A DNA stretch of 64,000 bases from Saccopteryx bilineata. Lineage: Eukaryota > Chordata > Mammalia > Chiroptera > Emballonuridae. Position numbers and translations under genes: made by a program. Within the stretch, counting starts at the first letter, position 1. Every line of letters starts with the position of its first letter. Below are positions 1-11,527 of the stretch, piece by piece. The DNA lies in the NCBI RefSeq assembly GCF_036850765.1, contig NC_089495.1, positions 29,897,464 through 29,961,463 on the forward strand, read 5' to 3'. Under the pieces are notes generated by a model. The model had not been told where the DNA came from and ran no database searches. It was given only the letters and a program-made list of their open reading frames with translations.

Positions 1-143
1 TTTTCTTTTTTTTTTTACAGAGACAGAGAGTCAGAGAGAGGGATAGACAGGGACAGACAGACAAGAACAGAGTGATGAGAAGCATCAATCATTAGTTTTT
101 CGTTGCGCGTTGCAATACCTTAGTTGTTCATTGATTGCTTTCT
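1..143 (-). mobile_element. SINE family A, 3' portion
   Basis: Reverse complement of the A tail: GATGCTTCTCA, then CTGTCCCTGTCTATCCCTCT, then CTCTGTCTCTGTAAAAA. It breaks off at 143, where an L1 tail begins. Confidence 0.85.
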
Positions 144-210
144 TTTTTTTTAATAAATAAATTATTTTAATGGGGTGACATCAATAAATCAGGGTACATT
201 TATTGATGTA
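144..210 (-). mobile_element. L1 3' end, severely 5'-truncated
   Basis: The T-run and AATAAATAAATTATTTTAAT, followed by GGGGTGACATCAATAAATCA, are the complement of the L1 terminus also seen at 44560-44610. Confidence 0.75.
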
Positions 211-569
211 CCCACAATAAATGTGGTACACACAGAAGAAGTGCCCATCTGCTTCTCCACCCTGGGAAACCAGCCTCAAGGCCAGGAATAGGGAGTCTTT
301 TCAGAAAAAGTAAGTTCTGCTAAAAGTCTCTTTGTTTTACAGACAAGTAAATTTTGCCAAAAATTATTCATGTTAAGAGCCTTTCTTTTCCACACTTCAG
401 TATAAATGCAAATACAATTCTGTAAACCTCAGAAATTCAACAGTGCCACACACTCTATGTATCCCCTAAATTTACAATGAAAAGCTTCATGAATTCTTCC
501 TGCGTAGTTAACACCAGGTAAGATGATGATGTAACTAGTTTCTGAAGGAAAATCAAATCTCTTTTCTGA

Positions 570-719
570 CTTCCAACTACTAAACCTCGGAGATACTGCA
601 GGTTCAGTTCTAAACCACCAAAGTAAGGCAAGTTGCAATCTTTTTGCTGGAGGATGGTTTTGCCTTCAATTTGGAAAAAACCCAACATCTGTAAAGCACC
701 ATAAAACGAGGTATGCCTG
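570..719. mobile_element. Tigger1-like (pogo/Tc1-mariner) remnant, internally deleted
   Basis: The right end ATAAAACGAGGTATGCCTG and TTCAATTTGGAAAAAACCCA match the Tigger1 terminus. The left part, CCTCGGAGATACTGCAGGTT, matches the opposite end. Between them TCTTTTTGCTGGAGGATGGT matches a segment of the transposase 3' region. About 150 bp therefore join both ends of a 2.4-kb element. It is an old eutherian insertion, decayed at the left TIR. Confidence 0.75.
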
Positions 720-1384
720 CACTGAAGTTATTTTCACAAGAAGCAAAATGTTCACCTAAAATGACAAAATAGGCTTATCAACCACAGCTGATAACCAGAT
801 TTAAGAAGGTCGAAGCTTTAGAACACTCCTATGTTAAGGTCCCAACATTAATTTACAACCTAATTATAGATATGTGCTTGCCTAAGGAAGAAACTAGGCG
901 TTTTCCAGATATAAAGAATTGTAACATCCCGCTTTACTTTTCACTTAAAAAAAAAAAGTAAAGAGAAAAGGTTCATAGCAGAACTTAAATCTTACAATGA
1001 AAATAAAATATTCAGTAGCTGAGAAGGAAAACCCCCCCGGCTCCACTAAAAATAAAAGTATAATATTTAAGATTAGTTTAATATTATATGAAGAATTTAT
1101 ATTTCTCCATAGTTGGGAGAATATAGATGTTTAAATAAAGACCCTCCTAGTCTAAGAATCACATTTAAATTCAGAAAATTACTAACAATTTAGTGTAAAA
1201 AAAATAACAAAACTGATAATAGAGAGCTGAGGCCAAAAGATTCTTTTTTTTTTTTCCTCTCCAAAAAATATTGTTTCAATATTCAAGGAAGGAAACAAAC
1301 CTTTTCAGTTATGGTTAATTAATGCAAAATCTAAGCCCATTTATTCATTCCTTCAACATTATAATTTTTTAATACAGTATTCTG

Positions 1385-2305
1385 ATAGGTATATCAGAGC
1401 AAGGATGGATAGGTACTGGAAGGTCACCATGGAGGAAAGCCCTGGGTACCTAGCAACAGCAAAGCGTAGTGAGAAATACTGTAGGGTGGGACCTCACCTA
1501 CAGGGTGACCTTTCCTCCATTAGTATACTGCTAGTCATGTGGTTCAGACCCTCCACTGACCCTTTCTACCCTGGCAAGGGGGCGGGAGAATAGCCTCATA
1601 AAACTTCATACAAGCCCTTGCAAGACCATTCCCTTAAACAGGAAGCCCTCAGGACAATGAGGTGCTGGCCTGCATCAAATGATCTTGGAGGCAGAGCCAC
1701 AGGTCTTCTGACCACAGAGTCAGAGATTTGGTCAAACCAGAAATGACATTTAGGCCTCAGATGTGCTTCAGCTCCAGGGCCAAAAAAGCAGCATAACCAG
1801 ACTGAGGGATGCCATGGCTGACATTAGGACCAGATGCAATGACTAATGATGACCTCTTGGCACCAACCAATCAGTGGATACCATGACCCTAAAAGGACAA
1901 ACACCTGAAAAGCTAGTGCACATTCTATTGAGATTCTTCCCTGGGGCCTCCCTCCCCTAAGATCCTAAAGATAAAAACTCTCAAGAGGGAGGATCCAGCT
2001 CATGCTCCTTCTCTTTCCTGAGTAGGTCTAAGCCTTTCCCCAACCCTCTCTCCCCCGACTTCTCTGGAAAACACCATAGCCTTTCCTCCTCTCCTTCCTC
2101 CAGGCACATTCTCTCTGCCTTTCTTCCTAAGCTCCAAGGGCCCTTCTTTTGCCACTATAACTCGTTTCAGGAGCTTAGGCAGCCCAGCTGGACCTCTATG
2201 ACTTTCTAAATAAACTTTCTCTTACAATTTGCGTTCCTTGGCTCTGAATTCTTTGTTTGCCGAACTCAAGTACCGGGGTGGTTGCTGAACCCAGGTCCAG
2301 CAACA
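1385..2305 (+). mobile_element. Solo LTR, ERV1/gammaretrovirus-like
   Basis: The segment has retroviral promoter architecture: CCAATCAG near 1867, ATAAAAAC near 1971 and a CT-rich stretch. AATAAA follows at 2209-2214, then a GT/T-rich U5 ending CCAGCAACA at 2305. The direct repeat ATTCTG occurs at 1379-1384 and 2305-2310, overlapping the end, so the exact 5' limit and duplication are uncertain. No gag, pol or env sequence adjoins it, so it is a solo LTR. It is antisense to NSD3. Confidence 0.75.
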
Positions 2306-2517
2306 TTCTGGTACTGATTTGCTGCTAACACACCAGCTGCAAATCTGGTTCTGGACTTTGCTACTCCCTCCTTACTTTAATGTGGATTCCTTTCCCAACT
2401 CAATTTTGGGTAAAAGCATATTGTATAATATTCCGGATATGCCCCTCTCCTCTGCCACCACTTCTCCCTGTCCTGCAGCCCCCACACCATTTCTATGTTT
2501 TATTTTTATTTTGGGGT

Positions 2518-2843
2518 TTTTTTGGTGACGGAGACAAAGGGACAGAGAGAGGGACAGACAGACAGGAAGGGAGAGAGATGAGAAGCATCAATTCTTTGTT
2601 TAGCACCTTAGCTGTTCATTGATTGCTTTCTCGTTTGTCTCTTGACTGGGAAACTCCAGGTGAGCCAGTGACCCCTGCTCAAGCCAGCGACCTTGGAGGT
2701 CAAGCCAGTGACCTTGGCCTTCAAGCCAGCAACCTCTGAGCTCAAGCCAGAGACCCTGTGCTCAAGACAGATGAGCATGTGCTCAAGCCTGGGACCTCTG
2801 GGCCCCAGTCTGACATTCCCACTGTGCAACCGCCAGGTCAGGC
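2518..2843 (-). mobile_element. SINE family A, older copy
   Basis: Complement of the A family, with repeated 'CTCAAGCCAG.GACCT' units and the tRNA-like end CGCCAGGTCAGGC. It is more diverged than the copies in intron 1. Confidence 0.8.
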
Positions 2844-3189
2844 CCAAAAATTTTTTGAAGAACAAAGTATAACAAACTTCTTTCTCCTCAACTAAGATTC
2901 CAAATGGCCAACCTAGCTTAATACTGTTTTCTTGATGGCTGTATGAAGCAGTAATACTGTTATTACTGTTAAACCAAACCCATCAGACACTCAGTTAAAC
3001 TACAAGATCCTTAGTAAGTCAGTCTCTTAACTATTTCACTATTCCAACAAAGGCACAATCTTACTGAACAGAGGCATTTTCCCTATAAGTAAAAATAATA
3101 TAGCTTGATTTTCAGTGGTATCTGCTCATCAAAGGACAGGTGATAATTGGAGGGCTGGGCCCTATGCCCTCAGCTACTAACATCTACAA

Positions 3190-3541
3190 CAGTGGTAGTC
3201 AACCTGGTCCCTACCACCCACTAGTGGGCGTTCCAGCTTTCATGGTGGGCGGTAGCGGAGCAACCAAAGTATAAATAAAAAGATAGATTTAACTATAGTA
3301 AATCGTTTTATAAAGATGTATTCCGCCAAACTTAGCGAAAATCTGACATAAAGTACTTGGTAAGTAATTATTATTATATGCTTTAACTTGCTGTAACTCT
3401 GCTTTATAAATTTTATAAAGTAAAGTTACTTCCCTACTTTATAAATCACCATTACTATGGAACCGGTGGGCGGTTAGAAAATTTTACTACTAACAGAGAT
3501 ACAAAAGTGGGCAGTAGGTATAAAAAGGTTGACTACTCCTG
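3190..3541. mobile_element. Non-autonomous hAT MITE, family 1
   Basis: The 352-bp element begins CAGTGGTAGTCAACCT and ends AGGTTGACTACTCCTG, giving 16-bp TIRs with two mismatches. A perfect 8-bp target duplication, ATCTACAA, lies at 3182-3189 and 3542-3549. It has no ORF. A second copy is at 56615-56963. Confidence 0.93.
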
Positions 3542-3956
3542 ATCTACAACAATTAAGAATAATAAAAAGAACCAGGGCACTTGCCAATATGTTTCTAATA
3601 GGGAATAACGAATGTGTTAAAAGTACTGGAAAAGTAAAGCTGTTATTCTCAGGCAAAGAGAAATAATCAAATGGTGCATTTACTCAGACATATGTAGATT
3701 GGGTAACTGTACTCTTTTAAATATGAAACCCTGCTATTATTTAAATTCTTATAGGAAAAATAACTGTTACCAAAAGCTCTGTTACTATAAGCCCCTAAAC
3801 CATTCTTTCCTATTGAAATAATTGTGTTTATATTTTGATTTTTAAAATATAGATTTTGATAACCAAAAGTTTCTTAGGAACGTAGCTACCATGTTATATA
3901 TAGCAGAGCAGACCAGGACCTCAAAATGGATCAATATACTCTTCATTCATACTGAC

Positions 3957-4083
3957 CTGCAGAACCAGATGTTGCTTCAGGAGATGATACATTCTGCGTT
4001 GCCTTTTCATTTCTCTGATTTGGTGTAGAAATTATTAATCTGTCTTGTCCCCTGACACTAATTTCCGTTTTGTTACCAATTCC
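3957..4083 (-). CDS. NSD3: NSD3 exon 7
   Basis: The 127-nt exon encodes GIGNKTEISVRGQDRL and onward to SPEATSGSA plus the first base of the next Gly codon (phase 0 to phase 1, residues 527-568). The acceptor is TTTTTGAAG at 4092-4084 and the donor GCAG|GTCAGT begins at 3956. It is a Ser/Thr-rich disordered segment. The next human exon, starting near SVEKKQQRRS, was looked for between 1 and 3956 on the minus strand and not found, so the window ends inside intron 7. Confidence 0.94.
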
Positions 4084-4530
4084 CTTCAAAAAGAAGCAAA
4101 TAAAAAATAGGTATCATTGCCTTATAAAGATAGCTTACGATTATAATTTGCTTGAATTTCATATGGCCTTGATTGCAGCTAATGATCTTAACCATTACCA
4201 CACAAATTTTTAAGTCACCAGGAGGAATTCCAAAATGTACAAGAGTATATAAAAAAAATTCTATTTGTCTAAGTCCAGATGATGAATATCACTAAAAAAT
4301 AAACATGTTATCACATAATTTTCTGTAAAACAAAAAAAGTAGTTTCTGGTTTGAATAGTCTCTCCCTTCACTCATGTCATAGTAAGAGAACTCTAGTCAT
4401 CTTTCTTTGGTAAAGTACCCTCCCACACAGATAAAAATGTCAACACATCTTGAAAGACAAGAGCATTATAGACAAAGAAATATGCCATTCATGGTGACCA
4501 AAATATGTACCCAATAAGCAATTTGGAATA

Positions 4531-4888
4531 CAGTGGTCCCTTGTTTATCTTAGGGGTTAGGTTCCAGAACCCCCCCCCACAGGTGAAAATCTGCAAAGTA
4601 GTGACATTATATTTATTTTATTATTTATATATATTTTAAGGCTTTACAAACCTTCCCCACACTCTTATAAACCTTTCCCACACTATTAACCTTTCCCACA
4701 CTTATGTTGCTTCTTTTACCACAAAAATAATTAAAATAATTAATATATAAAATTAATTAACTACCTATATACCACAAAATTCCACAATATAGTGAAAAAT
4801 CCACAATACAAAATTAGATATATATAATTTAAAAATCCACGATACAGCGAGACCACGAAAAGTGAACCGTGATACGGGAGGGTGACTG
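4531..4888. mobile_element. Tc1/mariner-superfamily MITE (TA target)
   Basis: The element starts CAGTGGTCCCTTGTTTATC and ends CGGGAGGGTGACTG. Both ends are CAGT...CCCT when read inward, and TA flanks each side (4529-4530, 4889-4890). The interior has repeated CCTTTCCCACACT units and no ORF. The TA duplication suggests a pogo/mariner relative rather than hAT. Confidence 0.75.
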
Positions 4889-4906
4889 TAGACAACTTTA
4901 GGTATT

Positions 4907-4907
4907 T

Positions 4908-4958
<51 letters not shown>

Positions 4959-5238
4959 GAGATAATGAGACAGACACCCACATACGCTCTGACTGGGATC
5001 CACCCAGCAACCTCTGTCTGAGGCCAGTGTTCAAATCACCTGAGTTCTCTTCAGCGCCTGAGGCTGATGCTGGGACCAACCACCCCTGGCTGCAAGAGGG
5101 GAAGAGAGAGAGAAGTGGGAGAGGGTAGGAGAAAGAAGTAGATGGTTGCTTCTCACATGTTCCCTGACTGGGAATCAAACCTGGGATGTCCATACACTGG
5201 GCCAATGCTTTATTCACTGAGCCAACCAGCCAGGGCCA
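4907..5238 (-). mobile_element. Old B-like SINE with (GT)n(GA)n tail
   Basis: The tRNA-like end is GAGCCAACCAGCCAGGGCC, and the body contains GGGATCCACCCAGCAACC. The tail is a GTGTGT/GAGAGA microsatellite at 4909-4953. The 15-bp duplication AACTTTAGGTATTTT lies on both sides (left copy ~4893-4907, right copy ~5238-5252), just inside the flank of the TA transposon. Confidence 0.85.
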
Positions 5239-6398
5239 ACTTTAGGTATTTTTAAAGCAGTGACATAAAGGAGTGATTTATAAATACATATATGTTTTTT
5301 AAGCCTTCATTTATAAAAGGTCAGTTTTATCTTGAATTTCATTTATGCAGCACTTTTTGGAGGGGGCTGCAAAAGTTTGATTTGTGCATTTAAAGCAGAT
5401 AAAAACTAGCTCCAATCTGCATTAAAAAACACCACAGAGTCCTCACTTGCCATTTAAAGCTATCAGAAGAACAAAGTGTGAACTGCAACAAGTTTTCCAA
5501 GTAGCTTAGCCTTAATAAAATCCGTTGAACCTATAAACAGAAAGAGGTTAATCGAGGACCCTTACATTTCTCTTTAGGAAAATAATATCACTAATAAAGC
5601 ATACCTATATTTAATTATTTTAATGTGCATGTGACAATGTTAGGAAATACAGACTTCTTTAAATGTACATATCCATGAGGTGCCACTAAATTGAACCAAC
5701 TGGTATTGATTGGGGTGGAAAGTTAGTGAAGAGGTCTACGGAATAAGTATTACAAATCTGATGAAAGAGCTTTAGTCTTAAAAAAAATGTATCAGTGCAC
5801 TAAATGGAGGCCCAGGACTGGATGATAGAGACATTCGGTTCAAAGAAGCTATTTTCACCCGTACCCAAGCTGTCACCACTGTTAATTGTTAAAGAACTAA
5901 CACAGTTCTAGCATTTCTCTAAAACACACTAGATATCCCAAGCCAACATGAGCTTAACAAAATCACAGGTGCAAGCAAACAGGTCAGTAGGTACAATGAT
6001 TACAATGGTTAATTCAGATAACTGACAAAAATGATTTAATAAGAAGCACACTTTTCAACTAAGAAAAACTAAATATATAAACTAGAAAAAGGCAAAATGC
6101 CAAGTTTTTTTCCATGACTTTAGGGAGCTAGGCTCAATTTTGGCAGCACAGCTCAAGATTAATCAAGTACAGATGGGGATATTACAAAAGAGGGGCAGAA
6201 AACCCCACAAAAACATAGCCTTTTTGCTTATGTCTTTTTTGCCCTATCTTAAACAGAGAAACCGGTTGTACATTTCAAATGCAGTAGATAAAAAGGTATT
6301 TAAATTACTAAATTGTGTTGTTTCTTTTAAATGCCATGGTTAACTATTTATTAAATACCATTCCCCCCACAAAAAAGAAACATGAAAAAAGGAGGTAC

Positions 6399-6914
6399 CT
6401 TCGTTGAATATACAAATTGATCGATAAATTTCCCATCTCCTGTAGCATTCTGAAGAGCAAACACTTGTTCAATCTTCACAACTGGAGACATGTTACACTT
6501 CTGCAAATCCAAGCCCCCTTTGTGCATTGTAATAGAAGCTGGTAAAGATTTCCTTGCTGCGGCCGTTTTCCAGGCTATTTTAACAGGAGGTGGTTCTTCC
6601 TCTTCCACACTTGTGTGCCGCCTCTGGCTCTGTCTCCGAATCTCAGTACTTGATGGTGAGGAGGCCACCTCACCTGCATTGGTCTGTACTGGCTGAGTAT
6701 TCAGCACTGATCTTGGTCTCCGAGTTTTTTTAACTTCAGCTTTGGAGGCAACATTCTTTTTTGCTTGGGATAAAGCCTCCTCAGGCTGTTTATCAATATA
6801 GATAAAAGTATACTGTTCTATTCTTTCCTCTCGGGTCATATTCAATGCTTTCTCTGCATGGGCAATGCCAATATCCCATTGAGCACGTTCTCTCTGTGGT
6901 CGGGGTTTCCGAAT
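6399..6914 (-). CDS. NSD3: NSD3 exon 6: long disordered linker
   Basis: The exon has 516 nt and 172 codons, phase 0 at both ends (residues 355-526). It starts IRKPRPQRERAQWDIGIAH after TTTAAAG and ends DQFVYSTK before GTACCT. Landmarks are TREERIEQYTFIYIDKQPEE, a basic tract VKKTRRPRSV, RRQSQRRH, EEEEPPPVK and KCNMSPVVKIEQVFALQNATG. No enzymatic domain falls here; it links PWWP1 to the PHD cluster. Substitutions against remembered human sequence are scattered and conservative, with no stop or frameshift. Like exon 3, it could be skipped in frame. Confidence 0.95.
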
Positions 6915-7281
6915 CTTTAAAAAGAGACATAGTCATTATCAGACAGACATTAATTTACCAAGTACATTTAAACCAAGAGATACGGTTTAAATGTACTGTC
7001 ATCTTTCTAGGTATACATAAATATCTTCCAGTTCTTCAGTCAAATCAATGAAATGTTCTAACTCTATTAACTTCGATAAATTAATATTACTATCAGATAT
7101 CATGCAACTCTACTCTTTTATATATCCTCTGTTGACCACTCTGCTAAAGAAAGTCCTTCAAAGAGAGATTTGTTCTTCTAACATCATATTCATAAAAAGA
7201 AGTAATGATAAAGAGAAAAAAAATTACAGAAATGATTACTTTCAATGGCCAACAAAACACTGACATTAAGAATGATACTTT

Positions 7282-7585
7282 AGCTTGACCAGTGGTGACA
7301 GAGTAGATAAAATGTTGACCCAGGACACTGAGATCCCAAGTTAGAAACCCCAAGGTTGCTAGCTTGAGTGCAAGCTCATCTGACTTGAGTGTGGGATCAA
7401 CATGATCCCAAGGTTGCTGGCTTAAGCCCAAGGTCACTAGCTTGAGCATGAGGTCCCCTTCCCCCCACCCCGTCAAAGCACATATGAGAAGCAATCAATG
7501 AACAACTAGAGTGACACAACTATGAGTCGATGCTTCTCATCTCTCTCCCTTCCTCTCTCTCTCTCTACCTCTCTCTCAAAAAAAG
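7282..7585 (+). mobile_element. SINE family A, diverged
   Basis: Starts GCTTGACCAGTGGTGACAGAG, contains AGCAATCAATGAACAACTAG and ends in a CT-rich tail with poly(A). Confidence 0.8.
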
Positions 7586-8159
7586 AATAATATCCCCCCT
7601 GAAGCTCCAGGGTGCTACAGAGATCACAACAAACTAACTGGTATTTGAAGAGCCAGCACTGAAGTTGTGCTGCTGGTTTGTATCATAATGCAGAGGCAAA
7701 ATAAACAGAAAGGAGAGAGCCCCAAGGAACAAAAGTAAGTTGACAAGGAAATAGCAATGCAAAAATGTACAAGAAAAAAATAAACTGGAATCACAGTTAC
7801 CATAGGTATCTATGTCCAGGGGTGATAAGAAAACTTTAAATAGAGCTATGTGAGATGACCAAAGCAATTAGGAGTTATCCAGGGGGTTTGACTGAGGTAG
7901 CCATAAATTAATTAATGAAAATATCAGATGGTATATGTCAGTGATGTATAAATTAGTAAAATGTTAACTGTGATAAAATTAATCAAAATCCCATGATCAA
8001 ATTTAGCTTTTAAAGTGTAAAAACATGACAAATTTCTGAATCATAGGAGAGCCACACTAAGATTAGCTATTAAAATCTCAACCAGACAGAGTATCACAAG
8101 TTCATGTCAAAATTCTAAAATATCAACCATCATCGAACATTTTTCTTGGTTGCAACACC

Positions 8160-8320
8160 TGTGAGACCTGAACTGAACCAGTTACTTAAGCTTTCTGTGC
8201 CTCAACTGCTTCATCTGCAGGAACAGAGTAACAGTATCTACCTCGTTTGAGTTCTTATGAGGGTTAAATGACTTAATATACATTAAAACGCTTAAAATAA
8301 TGCCTCTCACACAGTATATT
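8160..8320 (+). mobile_element. MIR fragment
   Basis: Resembles the MIR core (GCCTCAACTGCTTCATCTGC, GAGGGTTAAATGACTTAATA, AATGCCTCTCACACAGTA). Divergence is high. Confidence 0.6.
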
Positions 8321-8709
8321 TTAAATTTTTACTCTATTTTAAAAACTTTACTCTCATAAAAATTTTGCTAAAAAAATAAAGAAAATTATGAAAAGATGTT
8401 GAAATAGAAAAAGAATAAAAATCTGGCAAAATCCACATTTCACTAACATCTACTACACTTATATAGATTACCTGTATTTCAATTTAAAATAGAATCCAAC
8501 ATTGTATTGAGCAGTTAAGTTTTTAATATGTAGTACTATTAACATTTTTATATGACATAACTTATTGATACAATAAATTATTAAAATCAGAATAGAAGAA
8601 GTTAAAAAAAGACATTGTAACAATTGAATTCAAGTATAAAAAGCTCTACTAAATTATGAATTCCTTTGAAAAACATATTCAATTGATAATGTTAACAGCT
8701 GTCAGTTAC

Positions 8710-8864
8710 CTTTTGTTTCTCAGACTGATTGCTCGCTTGTTTGGTTGCCTCAGCCAGTAATTCTTCATACTGTTTATGACCTTTATACTCTCGTACCCGT
8801 TTTTCATGGACCCATGCCCTCTCTGGTTGGTTGCTAAAAAATTGAACATGATATTCCCGGGCAC
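8710..8864 (-). CDS. NSD3: NSD3 exon 5: second half of PWWP1
   Basis: The 155-nt exon enters in phase 1 (GT completes the Gly codon after TTTCAG) and encodes AREYHVQFFSNQPERAWV and onward to ASNQSEKQK (residues 303-354). The donor AAAAG|GTAACT begins at 8709. YHVQFF...RAWV forms the last beta strands of PWWP1 and its aromatic/DNA-contacting face. The following Lys/Glu-rich helix (YKGHKQYEELLAEATKQ) is the usual C-terminal helix of the PWWP fold. Gln replaces the remembered human His in the NHSEK stretch. Confidence 0.95.
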
Positions 8865-8980
8865 CTGAAAGTAAAAATCCTTATTAACCATTTCAGAACA
8901 TAAGCAAGCACATATATTTTGCAAAAAACTTGCATCTAAGCTGGTTCCCTAGTATAATTCCTACTAAAACTTGTATATCT

Positions 8981-9235
8981 TGGCCTGACCAGTGGTGGAA
9001 CAGAGGACAGAGTATTGACCTGGGAGGCTGAAGTCCCAGGTTCAAAACTCAAAGGTTGCTAGCTAGCTTGAGCATGGTATCATCGACATGATCCCATAGT
9101 CATTGGCTTGAGCCCAAAGGTCTCTGGCTTGAGCGCAAGGTTGCTGGCTTGTGCAAGGGGTCACTGGCTCAGCCTGTGCCACATCTACAAGTTGATGCTT
9201 CTCATTTCTCTTCCTCTCTGTCTCTAAAAAAAAAA
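8981..9235 (+). mobile_element. SINE family A, short diverged copy
   Basis: GGCCTGACCAGTGGTGGAAC at the 5' end, TTCAAAACTC box B region, poly(A) at 9222-9233. Confidence 0.8.
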
Positions 9236-9772
9236 GCCCCCAAAACCCTTGTATATTTTGGATTGCCCAAAAATATAATCTAATATCTACCAATTAAATA
9301 TTGTAAAAATCACCCCAAATAATTAAAATTAATACAGCAAGTTTTAAAAGAAAAAAATCACAAATTCTGCTAATTTTCAGATTTGTTACCTTGATTACAC
9401 AATTTATTTTTACTTGCCTCAAAACTTTTTACAAACCAATCTGGGTTAAACATACATACATTTTCCTTCAAAAATGTGTAACATACTTTCTTGTACTTTT
9501 AAAAGCCATGTAAGTGTTGGTCAAATTGCTTTAATAGCTGTATAAAAGTGTAGTATACAGACCCGGGGTTAAAATAGGAGAGAACAGGCCACCACTAGAA
9601 CTTTTTCAGGGATCCTCTGAGACCGAACTATCTTCCTAATAATATTAAGATTTTATTTGTTTTTTTTACTATGTTGATATTTGCACTTAATATTGCAAGA
9701 GCAATGGCAGTAAGAGTGCTGACATCTTAGCACAAATAGAGGCAACAAGTGACCCCAAACTAGTGTCATACA

Positions 9773-10168
9773 CTTTTTTTTTGTGACAGAGAGACAGAAC
9801 GAGGGACAGATAGGGACAGACAGGAAGGGAGAGAGATGAGAAGCATTAATTCTTCATTGCAGCACCTTAGTTGTTCATTAATTGCTTTCTCATATGTGCC
9901 TTGACCAGGGGGCTACTGCAGAGTAAGTGACCCCTTGCTCAAGCCAGCGACCGTAAGCTCAAGCCAGCAACCTTGGGCTTCAAGCCAGTGACCTTTGGGG
10001 CTCAAATCAGTGACCATGGGGTCATGTCTATAATCCCATGCTCAAGCCAGCAACCCCACGCTCAAGCCAGATGAGCTGGCGCTCAAGCTGGCGATCTTGG
10101 GGTTTCAAACCTGGGTCCTCTGCATCCTAGTCCAACGCTCTACCCACTATACCACTGCCCTATTAGGC
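9773..10168 (-). mobile_element. SINE family A
   Basis: Complementary copy with poly(T) at the left and the tRNA-like end ACCACTGCCCTATTAGGC at the right. Confidence 0.8.
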
Positions 10169-10586
10169 GAGTGTCATATTCTTCACAACCACACACTGGC
10201 AGTTTAAAAAAAAAAAAGCCAGTTTTACCTCATGTCCTTTATGAAGCAATAAAAAAGACTGATTTTACTAAATCTCAGCCCTTGAATGTCTACCTTTTTA
10301 ATATTATGGGTGATAAGTAGGAAGTATGCATGAGGCATTTCTGCATATACAAGTATGAAAATTATCTTGAGGAAAAGTACTTGTGTAATTGAGTTGCTGC
10401 AAGGTGAGCCAGCCACTTTGTCTTACTTGAAAGAATGACTGACAAAAAAAACTACGGCTAATTGAACTCAAGCATCTGGCAGGTATTTCCTCAAAAATGA
10501 ACAAAGCAACTTGTTACTGGAATTCCAGCAAACAATTCACATTTGTTACCAATAATAAAATTTGATGTTTCAGGTAAAATGTGTAA

Positions 10587-10950
10587 TTTTTTTTTTCCTG
10601 AAGTTGGAAACAGGGAGGCAGTCAGACAGACTCCTGCATGCCCCCAACCGGGATCCACCCGGCATGCCCACCAGGGAGCGATGCTCTGCCCATCTGGGGC
10701 ATTGCTCTGTTGCAACCAGAACCATTCCAGTGCCTGAGGCAGAGGCCATGGAGCCATCCTCAGCACCCGGACCAACTTTGCTCCAATGGAGCCTTGGCTG
10801 CGGAAGGGGAAGAGAGAGACAGAGAGGAAGGAGAGGGGGAGGGGTGGAGAAGCAGATGGGCGCTTCTCCTGTGTGCCCTGGCCAGGAATCAAACCCGGGA
10901 CTCCTGCACGCCAGGCCGACGCTCTACCACTGAGCCAACCGGCCAGGGCC
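10587..10950 (-). mobile_element. SINE family B
   Basis: Poly(T), TTCCTGAAGTTGGAAACAGG, CGGGATCCACCCGGC, and the tRNA-like end GAGCCAACCGGCCAGGGCC. B box complement GGAATCAAACCCGGGA. Confidence 0.92.
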
Positions 10951-11148
10951 GCGGTAAAATGTATAATTTTTAAAAACTAGTATCTGCCCTAATTAATTAG
11001 TCTTCAATGAAAATTCCCAATAGTCAAATAATTTTCTGATGAAATCATTGGTGATATTAACTAATGTGATATTTAGAAAATACCTATGAACAAATGTGTC
11101 AACATTTGGAAGGTGTAAATGAATTGGTAACCTATACACACACACACT

Positions 11149-11527
11149 TTTTTTTTAGTGAGAGACACAAACAGCCATAAAGGGAGAAATGATGAGAAGT
11201 ATCAACTTGGAGCCGGTCACTTTAGTTGTTCAATGATTGCTTCTCGTACGTGCCATGACCAGAGGTGGGGGGACTCAAGCGGAGCCAGTGATTCCTTGCT
11301 CAAGGCAGTGACCTTGAGCTTCAGGCCAGTGACCTTTGGGCTCAAGCCAGCAACCATGCGATCATGCTGATGTTCCCACACTCAATTCAGTGACCCTGCA
11401 CTCAAGCTGGTGAGCCTGCGCTCAAGCCGGATGAGCTCGTGGTCAAGCTGGTGACCTCCAGTTTTGAACCTGGGACCTCAGATTCCCAGGTCGACGCTCT
11501 ATCCACTTGAACCACCACGGGTCAGGT
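11149..11527 (-). mobile_element. SINE family A
   Basis: GAGAAGTATCAACTTGGAGC, repeated CTCAAGCCAG units and the CACCACGGGTCAGGT end. Confidence 0.82.

Larger units (their letters stand above)
1..3956 (-). other. NSD3 intron 7 (5' part)
   Basis: AT-rich intronic DNA. It holds a truncated A SINE and L1 tail (1-210), a short B SINE scrap (228-262), a Tigger remnant, a solo LTR, an A SINE and one hAT MITE, all listed separately. In 263-570, 720-1380, 2845-3180 and 3550-3956 I recognise nothing. Confidence 0.85.
4084..6398 (-). other. NSD3 intron 6
   Basis: Contains the TA-flanked DNA transposon at 4531-4888 and the adjacent old B-like SINE (4907-5238). From 5239 to 6398 it is AT-rich, with no repeat or ORF that I recognise; the 67-codon plus-strand frame at 6140-6343 has no coding character. 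Confidence 0.85.
6915..8709 (-). other. NSD3 intron 5
   Basis: Contains an A-like SINE (7282-7585) and a MIR fragment (8160-8320). The stretches 6915-7280, 7590-8160 and 8320-8709 are AT-rich and show nothing identifiable. Confidence 0.85.

Noticed and set aside
429..688. 69- and 77-codon minus-strand frames considered as the next NSD3 exon
   Set aside because: The peptides do not match NSD3, and the DNA is a Tigger1 remnant plus unique sequence.
4765..5217. 150-codon minus-strand frame with a Ser-Leu/His-Thr repeat
   Set aside because: The repeat peptide is the translated (GA)n(GT)n tail of an old SINE.
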